Notes under the pieces: generated by a model
Told to the model about the DNA's origin: nothing
Databases searched by the model: none
Seen by the model: only the letters and a program-made list of their open reading frames with translations
Assembly (NCBI GenBank): GCA_905147135.1
Contig: LR990056.1
Location: forward strand, 14,518,001-14,582,000
Length of the DNA: 64,000 bases
Source of the DNA: Blastobasis lacticolella
Taxonomy: Eukaryota > Arthropoda > Insecta > Lepidoptera > Blastobasidae
Direction of reading: 5' to 3'
Made by a program: the position numbers and the translations under genes
Shown: one piece after another, positions 20,601 to 32,830 of the stretch
Layout: each line of letters opens with the position of its first letter
Numbering within the stretch: position 1 is the first letter of the stretch

Positions 20601-23600
20601 ACAACTGATTTCTAGAGATGCGGTCTTTCGTTTTCAAAATGTCGATTATCGACATTGAAAAGGTAAAAGTTCGATAGTCATTTTCTCGCTTACTATTCCA
20701 CGCACGAAAAAAATAATTGTACCTATCGTTTTAATACGTTTAGCACTCCATCCAGTTCACGGCTTTATACATGTATTATGAAACACCCTGTATATTGGCC
20801 AATTCACACAGCGCCATCTAGCCCCAAAGTAAGAAAAGCTTGTAATAAGACCGCTAGCATTAATTGAAACCTCATGTTTTACCCATGAAACTGAACAACT
20901 TTCTTCAAAAAACATGCCCGCGGAAACTCGTAGTTTAGGCAGAAATTGAGATTCTTTTAAACAAAAAGTAACTGTATTTTTGTATTAAAAAATATCAAGT
21001 ATCGATAACTAAATCGCTCACAATTCATTTAGACATCTAAAGTTCAAATTTAAGTTGTAATAAATGCACTTTAAGTAAAAGCACACAATGTAAAGTGTGC
21101 AGGCCACACGCGCGCGTATTTACCGAGTCACGTGGGCGAGCGAGAGGCGCCGGACGATGTTCATTGCGCGTCGCAATTAATTAATTTATTTTAAGTAGCG
21201 AAATTATTAAGTCATTTCCGCGGGTATATTTCTTGGGGAAAGTTGTTCAGTTTCATGGATGGAATATGGGGTTTCAATTAATGCTGGCGGTCTTTTTACA
21301 CCCTGTATATATTTTTCAAATACATACTTATTATATGTAGTTGAGTTGTCTCCTATTCTCACACGCCTGTTTCGTCTCTCACTAAAGACTGGTATTGTAC
21401 CTAGGTCGTGGAAGCTTGCCAATGTGCAGCCCGTGCCTAAGAAGGGCAGCCGCGCAGACCCTGCCAACTACCGCCCTATTTCAGTCACCTCCATTCTCTG
21501 TAAGATTATGGAGCGTGCACTGAACAACAAACTCCTTGCGCATCTCGAAGGTAACGATCTCCTCAGCGATTACCAGTACGGATTCCGCCGTGGTCGGTCG
21601 ACTGGGGACCTTCTGGTGTATGCCATTCATATATGGAGTGAGGCCATTGAGAAGCATGGCGAGGCCCTTGCTGTGTCGCTCGATATCTCCAAGGCCTTTG
21701 ATAGGGTTTGGCACGCAGCCCTACTAAGCAAGCTTCCCTCATTTGGCATTCCTGTTGGCTTTTGCACCTGGATTTCGGACTTTCTGAGTGGACGTTCAAT
21801 CCGGGTAGTTCTCGATGGTTACTCGTCTGATCTTCAGGCTATCGACGCGGGAGTTCCTCAGGGGTCGGTTCTGTCCGCGACTCTTTTCTTGCTGCATATC
21901 AACGATCTTCTAGTACCCGGTACCCTTGGGTACGCTGACGACAGCACAGTAACGGATAAATATCTGTCCGAGGAAAAAGCTAACAGGGACGACATTCAGT
22001 CTTGTCGAGAGGCCATGGTTAGGCGTTTGAACGAAGCTCTCAAGGCAGTTTCCGACTGGGGCGAAGCCAATCTAGTGGCGTTCAACGCTACCAAAACACA
22101 GGCGTGTTTGTTTTCCGCCAAACGGAGTCCATTCCATCTAACTCCGGCTTTCCGGGATGTAGCTGTGGAAATTACCGACAATTTACAGCTCTTTGGTGTT
22201 GAGCTATCAACCAATCTTAACTTTGGACAGTACATCGAATCCAAAGCCAAGACTGCAGCCAAGAAACTTGGTATCCTTTCGAAGGTCAGTCGGTACTTCA
22301 CTTCAAAGCAGTTGCTTCAATTATATCAAGCACAAGTTCGTTCATGCATGGAGTACTGCTGCCATCTCTGGGATGGATCAGCCAAATACCAACTGGCCGC
22401 TTTGGATTCGGTGGAAAAACGTGCAAAGAAGATAATTTGTGATCCGCAATTAATTGAGGCTAAGCTGCAGAGCCTCGAGCATCGGCGTAGGGTTGCGTGT
22501 CTATCGGTATTCTATAGGTTGCATTTCGGAGAGTGTGCGAAACAGTTGCACGACCTCATTCCGCCGGCCCTTTTCCGCCATCGGGAAACGCGATCCGGGC
22601 GAGCGCTTCATCCTTATGTCGTGGATCTTCCAGCTGCCCGCACGAGCCGCTTTGGTTCAACCTTTATAATGCGAACGGCTAAGGAATGGAACGCGTTGCC
22701 TGCGAGTGTGTTCCCTGATCACTATAATCTGGACGCCTTCAAGGCTAGAGTGAATAGGCTGTTCCTAGACAGGCATGCTCCATCTTCGACCGCATCGTCA
22801 CTTACCACCAGGTGAGATAGCGGTCAAATGCCTGGATAGTCTTAAATTAAAAAAAAAAAAAAAAAAAAAATAAACAGCCCGACTCTGAACCGAAATTTAA
22901 ATTCATCAGTTCAATTCCTGGCTGGCCGGGAAGGGACCCGGGACCTCTGCGTGGCAGACCGTATTATCATGTCGTCAAACATACAATATTATATAGAATT
23001 ATTCTCTTTGCGTTCCTCGTCCTCTAGGCATTGTTAAGAGTTTTCTTCCACGTCTCCAGAACGGCATTGTCGTCCATAAATATTGAATTTTCTATGAAAA
23101 CTACATCCGTACGCTTCGTCGAATAAGTTGCAGCCCAAAACACAACAGAGACTCCGCTATAAAGAGTGATTGCTTCGAAACACACGTCCGTATAGTATTC
23201 TCCTTATTAATAGCCATCACGTACCGTTGATTAGAAAATAAAGTCGGAGTAAAAAGAAAAAATAATCCGTAAACTTTTTAGCAATAAGCAAGTAACAGTG
23301 TCAACAATTTGCGCCATTAATAAAGCAATTTATAAATAATTCGTTATCTTCATAAGGTAAATTACTGTTTTCAACCGCTGCAATTATTATTATTTGGTTA
23401 TGATCTTACTATCGATCTAAATAAACACTGACAAAAAGATATAAGAAAGAAGAAAACATAAAAAGAATCCAATTATTACAATATAAAATACAAGGGAAGA
23501 CTACACAGTGCCGATGTGTATATCTACTTGATTATTGTTTTGTTGTGCAGTGTAATAGATAATGTATCGTAGTGGTGTACTCGTATTTGTTTAAAAAGAC

Positions 23601-26600
23601 CTCACTCAGCATTATGCCCCGGCGTGAACCGGAGCTCATGGAGTTTAATCAACTTACACAACCACTGGATGAAGTGATAAGGAGTCTCCACCAAGTGAAT
23701 GAGACTCGACACCAGTAGCAATAGCAGTAGCACTCCGAAGTTCCGATTGATTTGCCTGATAATGTCACAGACCGTTATATAAGCTATGGATAGTCGTCTT
23801 ATCTTGTCCTTTAGTTGCTTCGACTGAGGCGTTGGGAGAATATCTAGTAACATAAATAAAGCAGTTTTAATATAAAATAGTACTAAAAGATTAAATCATA
23901 AAAAGGCGATGATCGATTTCATTAATGTGTATTCAGTATTTAGTATTGGTTAGCGTGTACTATGAGTGGCTAATCAGACACCATCTCAAGGCAGTACAAA
24001 TTTTATGAGTTAGATAGATAATCATGAGTTAGATTGATCAGTGTACCTAAGCACTCTATTATTTACTATACACAATTCTCTATTCTGAGATAATAGTGTT
24101 GTTAAAAAAGGACTTTATACAGAAGGCATCAGGTAAAAATAGCCTGTTGTCCTCCTGGTGGTCCTTGGAAACCGAGCGTTAGTTACTAATAAAGTACTAC
24201 TCTGAGCCCTCGTTCTCAAGAGCACAACCGGGGACATTAATACTAAGATGATGAAGGGTAATACAGTAATATTTTACTCTACTATAATGAATTAGACTAT
24301 ATTTAATTAATCTTATGGTGAATAAATCGCAAACGTGTTCCGAATGCGCAGTTGCAGCAACTGCTCGCGTGCTGCCCGTTAGCTGCGCACAAGCGGCACA
24401 TCTTCAATGAGCTGTTTTCAAGAGAAGCTTCCTATCAATTCTCATAGATGGCGCGCCATAACGACCGACACATTATTATAATCCCTTGTCTGTATGGTAC
24501 TGAAAATAATCTTTATTTCAATGCAGTTTAATTTAGATCTGCTAATTCAACGGTTTTTAGATGTTAAGGCTCAACCACGGGCTCAACTTTAGTTTGGTAT
24601 GGTACTTAGGAAATAACAACTGGCGCTATATTGCTTTTTAATTTGTTCTAAGACAATAAATGATGACAGTCGCACATATGGTTTTGCAATACAACAACTA
24701 CAATAGCCCCCTAATCGTCAAGAGATCAAAATAATGTTTCGGTCGTCAGAACACGCCGTCGAAGCTATTTTTAAAAACAGCACATTGCTTCGTACGGTGA
24801 AATGCTATCACGAGCTGTTCCAGCACAGTTCGCGGTTGCACACGAAGGTCACACAGTACAACTAGCAAAAGTGTGCAAGCGACAAGGAATAAAATTCGCG
24901 ACATAGATACTGTTGTTTCTTTCAATTTAGTGTTGAGAGAAGGACACAACACATTCGGCTTCGTAATTACTTACACAGAGATACCGCTCTACAGATCCGA
25001 ACTAGACAATCCAAGGCGAATTAGGCTAAAGTCATATTGGCGTTAATGTGCCAGTTGTGCTCTCGCGAAAGAGGGCCGGAAGTCCGTCTTGACCATGATT
25101 CAGAATTTGGCGATCAGGTAATTACAGTGGAGCGACTACCATCTGACCTAAGTGACCCTGCTACAAGGGGAACCTGACTAGATTGGATCGTGGTTACAAA
25201 TTCAGTTGCCTGAATTTGCAGGTTTCATCACGATGTTTCGCCTGACCAAGGGAAACTAGACGAGATGCATTATTAACCTCCGACGTCAGGGATTCACACT
25301 TAATTAAGGAATTTTTACCAGTGTCAGGCATTCGGTCCATCAATTTTACAGAAGAAACGATCACGTTGAGAGCTTTTAGAGGGGCTTTGAAGAATTCCTT
25401 TTTAGATTCTGCAGCTCGTGGCATGTATCCAGCAACTAGAATATTTGTAGAATAGATTTTTAAGTAAACAAAACATTTTCTAAATAGTTATTCAAACTTA
25501 CTTTTTGTATCAATTGCCACCAGAATTTCAGTCAACTGATCATTGACGCTTCTCAGAGTCCAATTGGCTTTCATAGCATTTACAAAGAACTGCATCACAA
25601 GTAATATTAAAATGTAATCCATAATGTAGTAAGATATGTAAAGTAGTGCTATGAAATCTGAAATGTATCAGAGATATATATTACGTTCTCAAGTTGTTGT
25701 TATTTTTGTGTAAAAATAAATTAAAAGATGTAGGGATAGCGGGATACCCATTCGAATTGGAGCCACCCGGCAAGGGAAGTATCTCCATGGGCAAAGTGCT
25801 CGATGGAGTAGGGATTTGGAGAACCGTGGCTTTGGCACTGGAGCGGTATTTGCCCTTTTCCTGCCACAGCAACATGTCCCGGAATTTCAGAGATGGGCAA
25901 TCCATGAGCGATCCCTCTGGCGTTGTAATTTCTGGACAGCAATGACAGCTTTCCCTCATGTTGCCGGCTCTCCAAGTTACTTCACATTGAAGTGCATTAT
26001 GACTTCGAATCATTTTGTGGGGGCCGTGGTCGACCAAGTGTCGAAAGTTTCTGCCTTGTAAGCGATCGACGCAGAATCGAATCCCAGATCCCACTCGGGA
26101 CCCTGACAATGTATCCACTTTGCTTTACTTAAATTGTAAATAAGTAAAACTTTATTGCACACACAAAAGTGAAATAAATATAACGGAAAAAACTAATAGT
26201 TTACATGCGCTCAAAGGCGGCTTTATCGCTTTAAGCGATCTCTTCCGGACAACCTTTGTGCCTTCACCACTAAACATCGCCACGTGCTCCGTGTTAAAGA
26301 GTGCACATTAAATCCTCTGACCCGGTTGCTGTCGATTGATAGCAGTCATCGTAAATCACGTCAGAGACTTGCGGTTAGAAACCACCAACGCGATATTTTT
26401 GATACTCATATAAATTAATGAATTATTCTCACATTCGCCATTCCTCTTTAAGGTTATCATATAAAAGGAATAGACGTCAGCACTAAATAGCAGGGTCATT
26501 AGGAATAGGCATACAATTATGACCATGCATTTCTTCCTCTCATCGGGCCGCTGCTGCTGCTGATATTTGTTAAGTTTCGTTAATATCTGTAACAACATAC

Positions 26601-28651
26601 GAAGTTGTTCTGGGGTACAAATATTTTAAATTAGAATTATTTTAGCCCGTATAAATATGCTTGAACAATAAATATTATGCTTCGACAATTCACACAGCGC
26701 CATCTAGCCCCAAAGTAGGCAACGCTTGCGTTATGGGTGTTAGATAACTGATAAACAACTTATATATATTTTTTTTTAATTCATACTACATATACATAAA
26801 TTTATATTTGACATTGTACTCATAACGTTGACATTCTAATGTAATATGGAGTACTTCGTCTGAAATAAATTTATATATAAACACCAAGACCGGTAACAGA
26901 ACAAAAGTAACAATTTCAAATCAGATAAATGTTGCCGACATAGTTACGTAATTAGCCAACAGGTCGTAAATTTTTTAGATCTACTAACCACATTGAGGTT
27001 GTTCAGGCATGGTATCATGCGTTCCATTCTGGCTGCTGCGCTGAATACCCCGAAGTTGACAGTCAATGACACTATGCCCAGGTCTACCGCCCATATTATG
27101 CGATCCGTGTACGTAAGTGAACGAACTGAGTACATTGGGTCTACATTCAGATCTAATATAAACCCGTATAGAAGAGTTATATCTGCAATTGACCATGGAA
27201 GACTTATTAATACAATATTTTATCTTCGCACTTTCTCTTATATTCGCTTCTCTTGTCTTTTTCAATTGGAATTAGAAAATTAAATGAAGCTTAGATAACT
27301 GTCTGTGGATGGTTGCAAATTCAGTTACCTGAATTTGCAGGTTTCATCGCGATGTTTTCTCTCACCGTAAGAGCATTGGTACGAAATCAACTCAGAAAAG
27401 AGTCATTGGTACATGACCGCAGCGGGAATCGAACCCGGTACCTCTCGCATACGAGTTAGATACTCGACCGCAGGGCCACCGACGCTCAGCATCGCGAACC
27501 CTTTTACTGCGCACATGCAAATAGTGGAATTATCTCTCTTCCGAAGCCTTTCCTTTGCACTATAACTTTGAGTATTTAGAAGCACGTCTATGTGCACCTC
27601 AAAGGTGGCATCGCTTCTGCTTTCTTTAGGATGCTTTGCTGATAACCTGGACGGGAGTGATTACTATCCATCAGGTGGATCGTCCAATCATGTGCTTCCC
27701 TAGACAATAAGGGTGATGGTTGTTGTTTGGTTACCAGTTTGTTACTGTCGATTAGTGTATGATATATATTGTATGACGTTTATAAGTGTTTGTGAAAACC
27801 TAAACTGAATAAACGTATTTGATTAGTATAATACAAAAATAGAAATAATTTCTTACATAAGTTTTATTTCTCCATGGCTTACCTACTTACGTATTAACTA
27901 CTTACCAGGTACTTACCTATAATAATGATTAACATGAAGCTATAGAAGTACACGGCCTTGGAGTAGCTGATGTGGAGGTCAAGGTTGACCCTTATGAAAC
28001 GGAGAGGGGCTACGCCAAACCAGCTGGACACGCGTAGAACAAGTGCTAGAGTTCCAAGCACAAGACACTGCCCATTTGCTGGCGTTGTAGGAAGCCTTTT
28101 GAGGGCCTTTGCTGGTAGGGTAGAATGGAAGATTTATTAGAAATGTATGCTTTATAAACTGTCTACAACACATAAAATAGGTATTTTGTTAAAGGCTTGA
28201 AACAGGTATTAATAACATCTGTAAAAAAAGAGACGCGACATATTGAAAAGTTCATACATGATGTATTTATTGGGTTAGTAAAAGTAAATTTATAATGGAT
28301 CAAGATATAGGATGCAATATCTGTATAATTCTTCAAATGTAAAACACCATACGAATAAATTATAATTCTTATTATTTTAGGTAAGTTCATGAATTTGTTA
28401 TTGCTGATGAGACACTAGGGTGTAGATAAAAGCATTGCCACAAAACAGAGAAAGAAACGTTTAACTGAAGAATAAAAATAATAAAAATTATCTTGGCGTA
28501 TATGATCCTTGACCATGATCCAGGATTCAGCAGATCAGGTAAGTTAAGCTAAAGAATATTCAAATTATAATCAGTACTCACCTTTGGAATAATCCGCAAT
28601 ACGATTTTGGTAATAGTCACCCTTGTACTTAGTAGAATATATGTCCGCCAT
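17602..28651 (-). CDS. Gustatory receptor GR-B, complete nine-exon gene
   Basis: Insect seven-transmembrane gustatory receptor of the lepidopteran bitter-receptor style. Exons 5' to 3' are 28651-28582, 28111-27917, 27182-26989, 26586-26433, 25657-25502, 23843-23658, 20135-20029, 18172-18011 and 17658-17602. All phases match and the 1281 nt frame gives 426 aa. Exon 1 starts [10 protein letters not shown]. Exon 2 has [11 protein letters not shown], exon 4 begins ILTKLNKY, and exon 6 has [12 protein letters not shown]. Exon 7 has LLAVVEPG and exon 8 [10 protein letters not shown] with [12 protein letters not shown]. The last exon carries the signature [13 protein letters not shown] before the stop. 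A minus-strand AATAAA is at 17466-17471. Introns contain several transposons, including a LINE at 21.3-22.9 kb. The donors of exons 4 and 7 (GTGAGA, GTATTA) are weak. Confidence 0.92.
18440..18605 (+). pseudogene. Remnant of an RTE-type LINE 3' end
   Basis: The plus-strand translation gives [17 protein letters not shown], like the extreme C-terminus of RTE reverse transcriptases (GRP..RW). A tatgatgatgat tail follows. It is short and decayed, in GR-B intron 7. Confidence 0.4.
18755..18995 (-). repeat. ~250 bp dispersed repeat
   Basis: The best-preserved minus-oriented copy, from the 'agaatagcaccac' end to 'gggctgtgatgatgatg'. It lies in GR-B intron 7. Confidence 0.75.
19424..19612 (+). mobile_element. 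LINE 3' UTR fragment
   Basis: It is homologous to 29466-29660: 'tggtattgtcggacatgg' and 'tgtcactgtgtgt' blocks followed by 'aaattttgactttgacttt'. The tail repeat is typical of a LINE 3' end. No coding part remains. Confidence 0.5.
19626..20015 (-). pseudogene. Fragment of a retroelement-associated conserved protein
   Basis: The minus-strand frame includes [20 protein letters not shown] and [14 protein letters not shown], with KRRKY and VETLGPF further on. This block is widespread as the C-terminal part of metazoan reverse-transcriptase-type ORFs. Its RPD...WD pattern resembles a restriction-like nuclease fold; that reading is an inference. An in-frame break lies near 19953. It is GC-richer than its surroundings and ends about 15 bp inside the intron from the exon 7 donor of GR-B. 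Confidence 0.5.
20273..20794. mobile_element. MITE with long terminal inverted repeats
   Basis: The ends 'tacagggtgtttcataatac' and its reverse complement are flanked by TA. The next ~15 bp (atgtataaagccg) also pair. The length is ~520 bp and no transposase is present. A shorter relative is at 40463-40641. TA flanks suit a Tc1/mariner-type origin. It lies in GR-B intron 6. Confidence 0.75.
20803..20848 (-). mobile_element. 3' fragment of the second SINE family
   Basis: 'acacagcgccatctagcccc' matches inverted the end of the SINE at 5797-6040. It is wedged between two MITEs. Confidence 0.55.
20849..21310. mobile_element. Fold-back element with ~80 bp inverted arms
   Basis: The left arm (about 20849-20933, 'ccgctagcattaattgaaac...cccgcgg') and right arm (about 21215-21293) are inverted copies about 280 bp apart. 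The right end closes 'tttttacaccctgtata'; the corresponding left terminus is missing, probably lost to the adjoining SINE fragment. Confidence 0.65.
21331..22870 (+). mobile_element. 5'-truncated LINE with open reverse transcriptase and poly(A) tail
   Basis: The open frame from about 21331 to TGA at 22813-22815 (about 494 codons) has no stops. RT blocks are present: [49 protein letters not shown], and GYADDSTV with the catalytic YADD. The post-palm region ([30 protein letters not shown]) is related to the fragment at 8965-9617. A run of about 24 A follows near 22848. The endonuclease and ORF1 are missing, so it cannot move on its own. The insertion looks recent. It lies in GR-B intron 6; a piece of the same family is at 60795-60875. 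Confidence 0.85.
24205..24260 (+). mobile_element. SINE 3' fragment
   Basis: 'agagcacaaccggggacatt' followed by 'aagatgatga' matches the distal end of the main SINE family. It lies in GR-B intron 5. Confidence 0.45.
24746..24904 (-). CDS. Small ORF with a strong signal-peptide-like start, inside GR-B intron 5
   Basis: The 52-codon ORF starts [18 protein letters not shown], a convincing signal peptide, and continues with [15 protein letters not shown] to a stop. No clear donor follows. It is on the same strand as GR-B and out of register with the receptor exons. It could be a nested short gene or a relic first exon; evidence is limited to the signal sequence. Confidence 0.25.
   Translation of the reverse strand: MSRILFLVACTLLLVVLCDLRVQPRTVLEQLVIAFHRTKQCAVFKNSFDGVF
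25033..25245 (-). mobile_element. 5'-truncated SINE
   Basis: The main SINE family without the tRNA head, running from 'acattggcgttaatg'-type sequence to 'acatcgtgatgaaacctgca' on the minus strand. It lies in GR-B intron 5. Confidence 0.75.
26687..26745 (-). mobile_element. 3' fragment of the second SINE family
   Basis: 'acacagcgccatctagcccc' and the adjoining 'gttagataactgat' match inverted the end of the 5797 element. It lies in GR-B intron 3, about 100 bp upstream of exon 4. Confidence 0.6.
27312..27487 (-). mobile_element. SINE with tRNA-like head, 3' truncated
   Basis: Read on the minus strand it starts 'gagcgtcggtggcc', has a B-box gggttcgattcccgc, and breaks after 'gaatttgcaacc'. It lies in GR-B intron 2. 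Confidence 0.75.
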
Positions 28652-29034
28652 GTTTACCTACTAGGGCACAATCCAGGATGAATATCTGTTAATTGCACAC
28701 CTCAATTATCAACAATCGGAATCACATTTAGGACATTAGCGCGAACTGCCAACAGCGGCATCGTGTATCGCGTGCCGAAGTAGGCAAGGTAAAATATTAA
28801 TGAAAATATATGTCTTAGGGTTCTCTAGCTTAGCGATTTAGAACTGAATTTGTGGGCATTTGGTTTCTCTTAGCAAGTCAAGCTCCCAATGTTTTACTGG
28901 GTCAAGTGCTATTTCAAAGTAACATCAACTTCAATTAAAGTTAAAAGCGTTACAGGTGAATTAACATGGAAATCAGGCAAAGGTATAACTTTGGTTACAT
29001 TAAAGTTAAAAGTTAAGTTGTTAGGGGTAGGGAC

Positions 29035-29250
29035 TACCCTACCCCTACCCTAGCGCAGACAGGAGACCTCTAACTCTAACTACTAAGTTAGAGTATGGTT
29101 AGGGTAGGGTAGGGTTGGAGTAAGATAGAGGTAAGGTAGTATGGGGTTGGGTAGGGGTAAGGTAGTGGTAGGGTTAAGGCAATGGTAGGATAGGGTAGGG
29201 GTAAGGTAGCGATAAGGAAGGGATAGGATAGAGTAGGGTGGTAGCGACTA
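29035..29250. repeat. G-rich (ggtaggg)-type simple repeat, quadruplex-prone
   Basis: Imperfect runs of tagggtaggg, taggggtaagg and related words over ~200 bp are preceded by a short C-rich mirror (ctaccctacccctaccctag at 29034). Multiple GGG tracts at short spacing fit a G-quadruplex pattern. Long proline-rich minus-strand ORFs across it are products of the repeat. Confidence 0.65.
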
Positions 29251-29465
29251 CCTACCACATACAGCATGTGTGATGCACGCTCACTTAAAAGTCTGTCTGG
29301 CGGTGGCGTGGGGGCCGGGTCGCTCTTTTCCCTCAAATATGGTTGAATTGGACGATGGCTGGGCCCTGCGTTATACTCGTGAACGGGTGCTGCCTTGGTG
29401 GACTGGCTTACTCTTGCTGTAGTTTTAGGTGGTTTTTTCTTAATTATACTAGACATACCTATATA

Positions 29466-29660
29466 ATATAATGTAGCGTTCCGGCTCTGCCTGGCATTGT
29501 CGAGCACGGTTCGGTTGGCGAGGGATACGTTTATCCACGGTCATAGGGCGGTCAGCGTGTCACTGTGTGTTTCCTTCCTACTTTCCTATCCCCCTCCTTT
29601 TTGACGATTGAAAGAGATATTTATTGTCCTAATCAATAAAGAAATTTTGAATTTTGAATT
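29466..29660 (+). mobile_element. LINE 3' UTR fragment
   Basis: It is related to 19424-19612; it ends aataaagaaattttgaattt with short-period tail repeats. It abuts the minus-oriented RTE remnant. Confidence 0.5.
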
Positions 29661-29669
29661 TTTTTGAAT

Positions 29670-31030
29670 TTTGTTATACCTTTGCCTATTTTCCATCGGT
29701 CTTTAATAGAATTTGCGCTTGTGAGCAAAACACCGTCTGTACCTCTTATGGCAACACACTTTGTCACATCCAGAATGGCTTGACTCCGCGATTTTGCCAG
29801 CTTGTTGACGAGCTTGTGCCCCTTGACAGAATCTAACGCATCGTACAGCGGAGCCAGCTGGGCCGACCGCGCTTTTGCCACCGCCATGTTAGATCGCCGC
29901 TTTGCCCCCAAGTACACTTCCTTATCCCGAACTGCTTTTGTCCCGAACTGCTTCCTGCTGCTAACTATTCCATTATCCCGTATCCTTGTCAATTCGTTGG
30001 CCGCCCTTCGACGTGCCGTGTACTGTTCGTCCGAGTTTGCCCTTCGCCCGAGGTTTCGCCCTTTGCGCTCCAATCGAGGCCTTCGGCTGCTTCCATGAAC
30101 TCCTGGTTCTTGCTGCTTAGAGTCCACCACTTAATAGACGATACGCAGCGTTTGCCGTAGGCCGTCTACTACTCACCCGGACGTCCATGACAAGGACTCG
30201 GGGCTGTGTAGTGAGGCATTTCCCCTGGATGATCTTGCACTGGGATACGTGACCGATGTCACGTCTTCGGATCAGCAGATAATCGATCTGTGACTGGTGC
30301 AGGCCACTTTTATAGGAGATGAGGTGTTCAGGTATTTTCTGGAAGAAAGTGTTGACTACGGCCAAGTCAGCGGCCAGTGAGGTTCGGAGGCCGCAGGCAA
30401 AGCCATCGTGCACCGGACCGAACTCCTAGCTCCTCTGGCCCACAGGACCGTTGAGGTCCGCACCAACCACGATCTGTTCGGAGGATGGTACACGTCGCAG
30501 GGTATTTTCGAAACTGTTCCAGAAGGCAGTCTTTTCGGCTTCGGCCCAGCCGGACTGGGGAGCATAGACGCTAATGAGGTTGGTTGTTATACCCTCAATT
30601 TGAACCTAGATCAAAATGAGTCGATCGCTCACCCTGTTCACCTCCAGAATGCCGTTCCGGAACTCGTCGCCCACCACAATAGCAACCCCATTCCTCCCTT
30701 CTGCGGATCCGGTGTACAAGAGCTTATATCCCTGCCCGATTTCCCTAGACTTGGAGCCACGCCACCTCGTCTCTTGCAGGAATGCCACCTGAACCCGGCA
30801 CCTGGGCAACAAGTCGGCCAGCTCCCGAGACCGGCCCGTCAGAGAACCAACGTTCAGCGTGGCAAAGTGGAGCTTCCTACTACTTGGCGCTAACTTCTTT
30901 AACCCTGCCCGCGCGTGACAGGGAAGCCCAAGCCCACTTATCGCAGGTGTAGGGCGATATACTTGCACGTCGTTCAACGGCGACGCCCTAGTATGGTGTT
31001 CATTTCGTGTAGCGGACCTTTTCATGCGTT
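29670..31030 (-). pseudogene. RTE-type LINE remnant: endonuclease and linker, frameshifted
   Basis: From 31025 downward the frame gives KLHFATLNVGSLTGRS, FLQETRWRG and NGVAIVVGDEF, the N-terminal half of an RTE apurinic endonuclease. After a frame break near 30600 the middle continues in another frame. From about 30130 to 29690 comes the endonuclease-RT linker (SAQLAPLYDALDS, SQAILDVTKC). The RT domain is absent. Only the 5' part is present, which is unusual for LINE copies, so a later deletion is likely. Confidence 0.75.
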
Positions 31031-31625
31031 TATTTAGCGGTGTTTTGGCTTTTTATGTGCGGCGACTACCATACGCCCCGCACAACCCTGTTAGGGACCG
31101 CGGGCAGGTGAAGTTGGCTTGGGCCCATGAGATGGTGGTTGAGCCCCATACCCCCCATTGGATAAAACCCATATATGAGCCTTATTTAGGTTATTTTGAT
31201 GCTAGTGTACTAGTAGTAAAGCCCATATATATCATGGAACATTGTGTCTTCTCCAGGGATAGGAAGTCAACTCGCTTTGTGGAATGATTAAAAACAAATG
31301 CATTATACAGTTTCAATGCCCGATAAATGCTCATAGTGACCACGCATCTGCGGCTCTTTCTTTTTATTTCAAGAAACGTACATATGTAAGTTCCCAGGTA
31401 ATTAATTTATCTCACAATAATGTAACAACCACGAAAAATTAGTTATTACTGACATTTCGAAACGTACTTTTTAAAAATGGCACAGGAACCTTAAAAGATT
31501 TAGGCGATATAATCTTAACAGAGAATTTTCAGAGTGGCAATATTGAGCGACTACCGTTATTGATGACCCATTAAATTAGGAAATTCGTTTAAAAGTATGT
31601 GCTCAGTTACTTTGGTTATTGTAAA
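31031..31625. other. Intergenic, no gene seen
   Basis: AT-rich sequence between the RTE remnant and the TTAA element. Apart from two short repeats of 'cccatatat' near 31170-31230, nothing structured was noticed. Confidence 0.4.
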
Positions 31626-31773
31626 TTAAGAGTATGTTCCGGGTTTCCTACTGCGACCCTTTGTTGACGAGTAGCCCGATATTTCGACACACTTGCATAC
31701 ATCATGGTCGCGGGACGACTATGGTCAAAGAACAACAAAGGTACGCGTTAGGAAACCCGGAACATACTCTTAA
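31626..31773. mobile_element. TTAA-flanked inverted-repeat MITE, 148 bp
   Basis: It begins ttaagagtatgttccggg and ends with the reverse complement; about 25 bp of each end match perfectly. TTAA at both borders suits a piggyBac-type target duplication. The inner sequence includes 'catcatggtcgcgggacg'. No transposase. Confidence 0.7.
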
Positions 31774-32830
31774 AATGTGTAATAATAACCGCGATAGTTT
31801 AAAACATTATATTCTAAATTAAGTTAGATAGAGAAGTACTTTAACAATGTTCTCATATATAAAAATACGTATAGGTATAAATATAGTTCAGGCGGTGTGT
31901 TTTGATGAAGATAAGGGGCTGCACTTCATAAGTAAAGGTATTTTGAGATATTTCGATATTTTCGAGTATAAGACAGACAAGACACATGTTGCACCTACAT
32001 AAAACTCTTTGCAGGTTTTGGCACAATTTCTTTTATGTTAGTTCCGGTATAGTTGATCTAATTCCACCACTGATTACAACATTGAATAGTAAAACCAAAG
32101 TTACTTTTTAATTATTAGAAAAACTATTATTCTAACCGAACAAAAAGCCTTAAATAAATTGCGCACAGTAGTATTAATATAAAAAATATAAATATAATTT
32201 TAAAACAGTTACCGCTTACCATTAGCTGCTCTAGCTGCTCATTTACCACGGAGTAAGCAAATCGGGCTACCTCTGGTTTTTTCGCCCCGGGTCTCTGACG
32301 AACTTAGTCCGCCCTGATAATACACGTTATTCAATAAGAAAGTGAATTACCGTATTGAGCAATTACAAGGTAAGTAACTCTTTCCCAAGATACTCTTCGC
32401 AAATGGTAGGTTCATCATTTATTTCATAGACAAACAGACATTAAGTAAATGCGTCATAAAAAACAACGTCAATGCTCATTTTCATTAAATAAACATGTTA
32501 ATGTTAGAACTCTAACTACTTTGTTTGCTTACACCTAAACGTGTTTTGATTGAAGAATAAACAAGTTTCTCTACAAAAACAGATAGAGGTATTACGGAAA
32601 AATATGTTGTCCGTTGCGTGACGAACAACATATGTATGTAGCACGAATGAGTGAGAAATAAAAACTGGTGCGTGAATGGTGGTCTTTTTATTTGACTAAA
32701 TACTCGTACATGGCGACTAATGTCGTACAAGAAGATCCCAGAAGAGCAGGCACCATCCATTATATCTAACACTGCTACCTTCAATTCACCTGCCAAGATT
32801 AACTATGATATCACTATGATGAGCGGTGGT

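Noticed and set aside
25245..25410. Minus-strand open segment ([14 protein letters not shown]) as an exon of GR-B
   Set aside because: Exons 5 and 6 of GR-B already join in phase and match GR-A; the segment has no counterpart in the receptor family.
29088..29507. Proline/tyrosine-rich 139-aa protein on the minus strand
   Set aside because: Its C-terminal half is a translation of the G-rich simple repeat; no start context or splice support.
32512..32796. 94-codon minus-strand open frame as a receptor exon
   Set aside because: No GR motif, no splice sites in phase, and it lies outside both receptor gene models.
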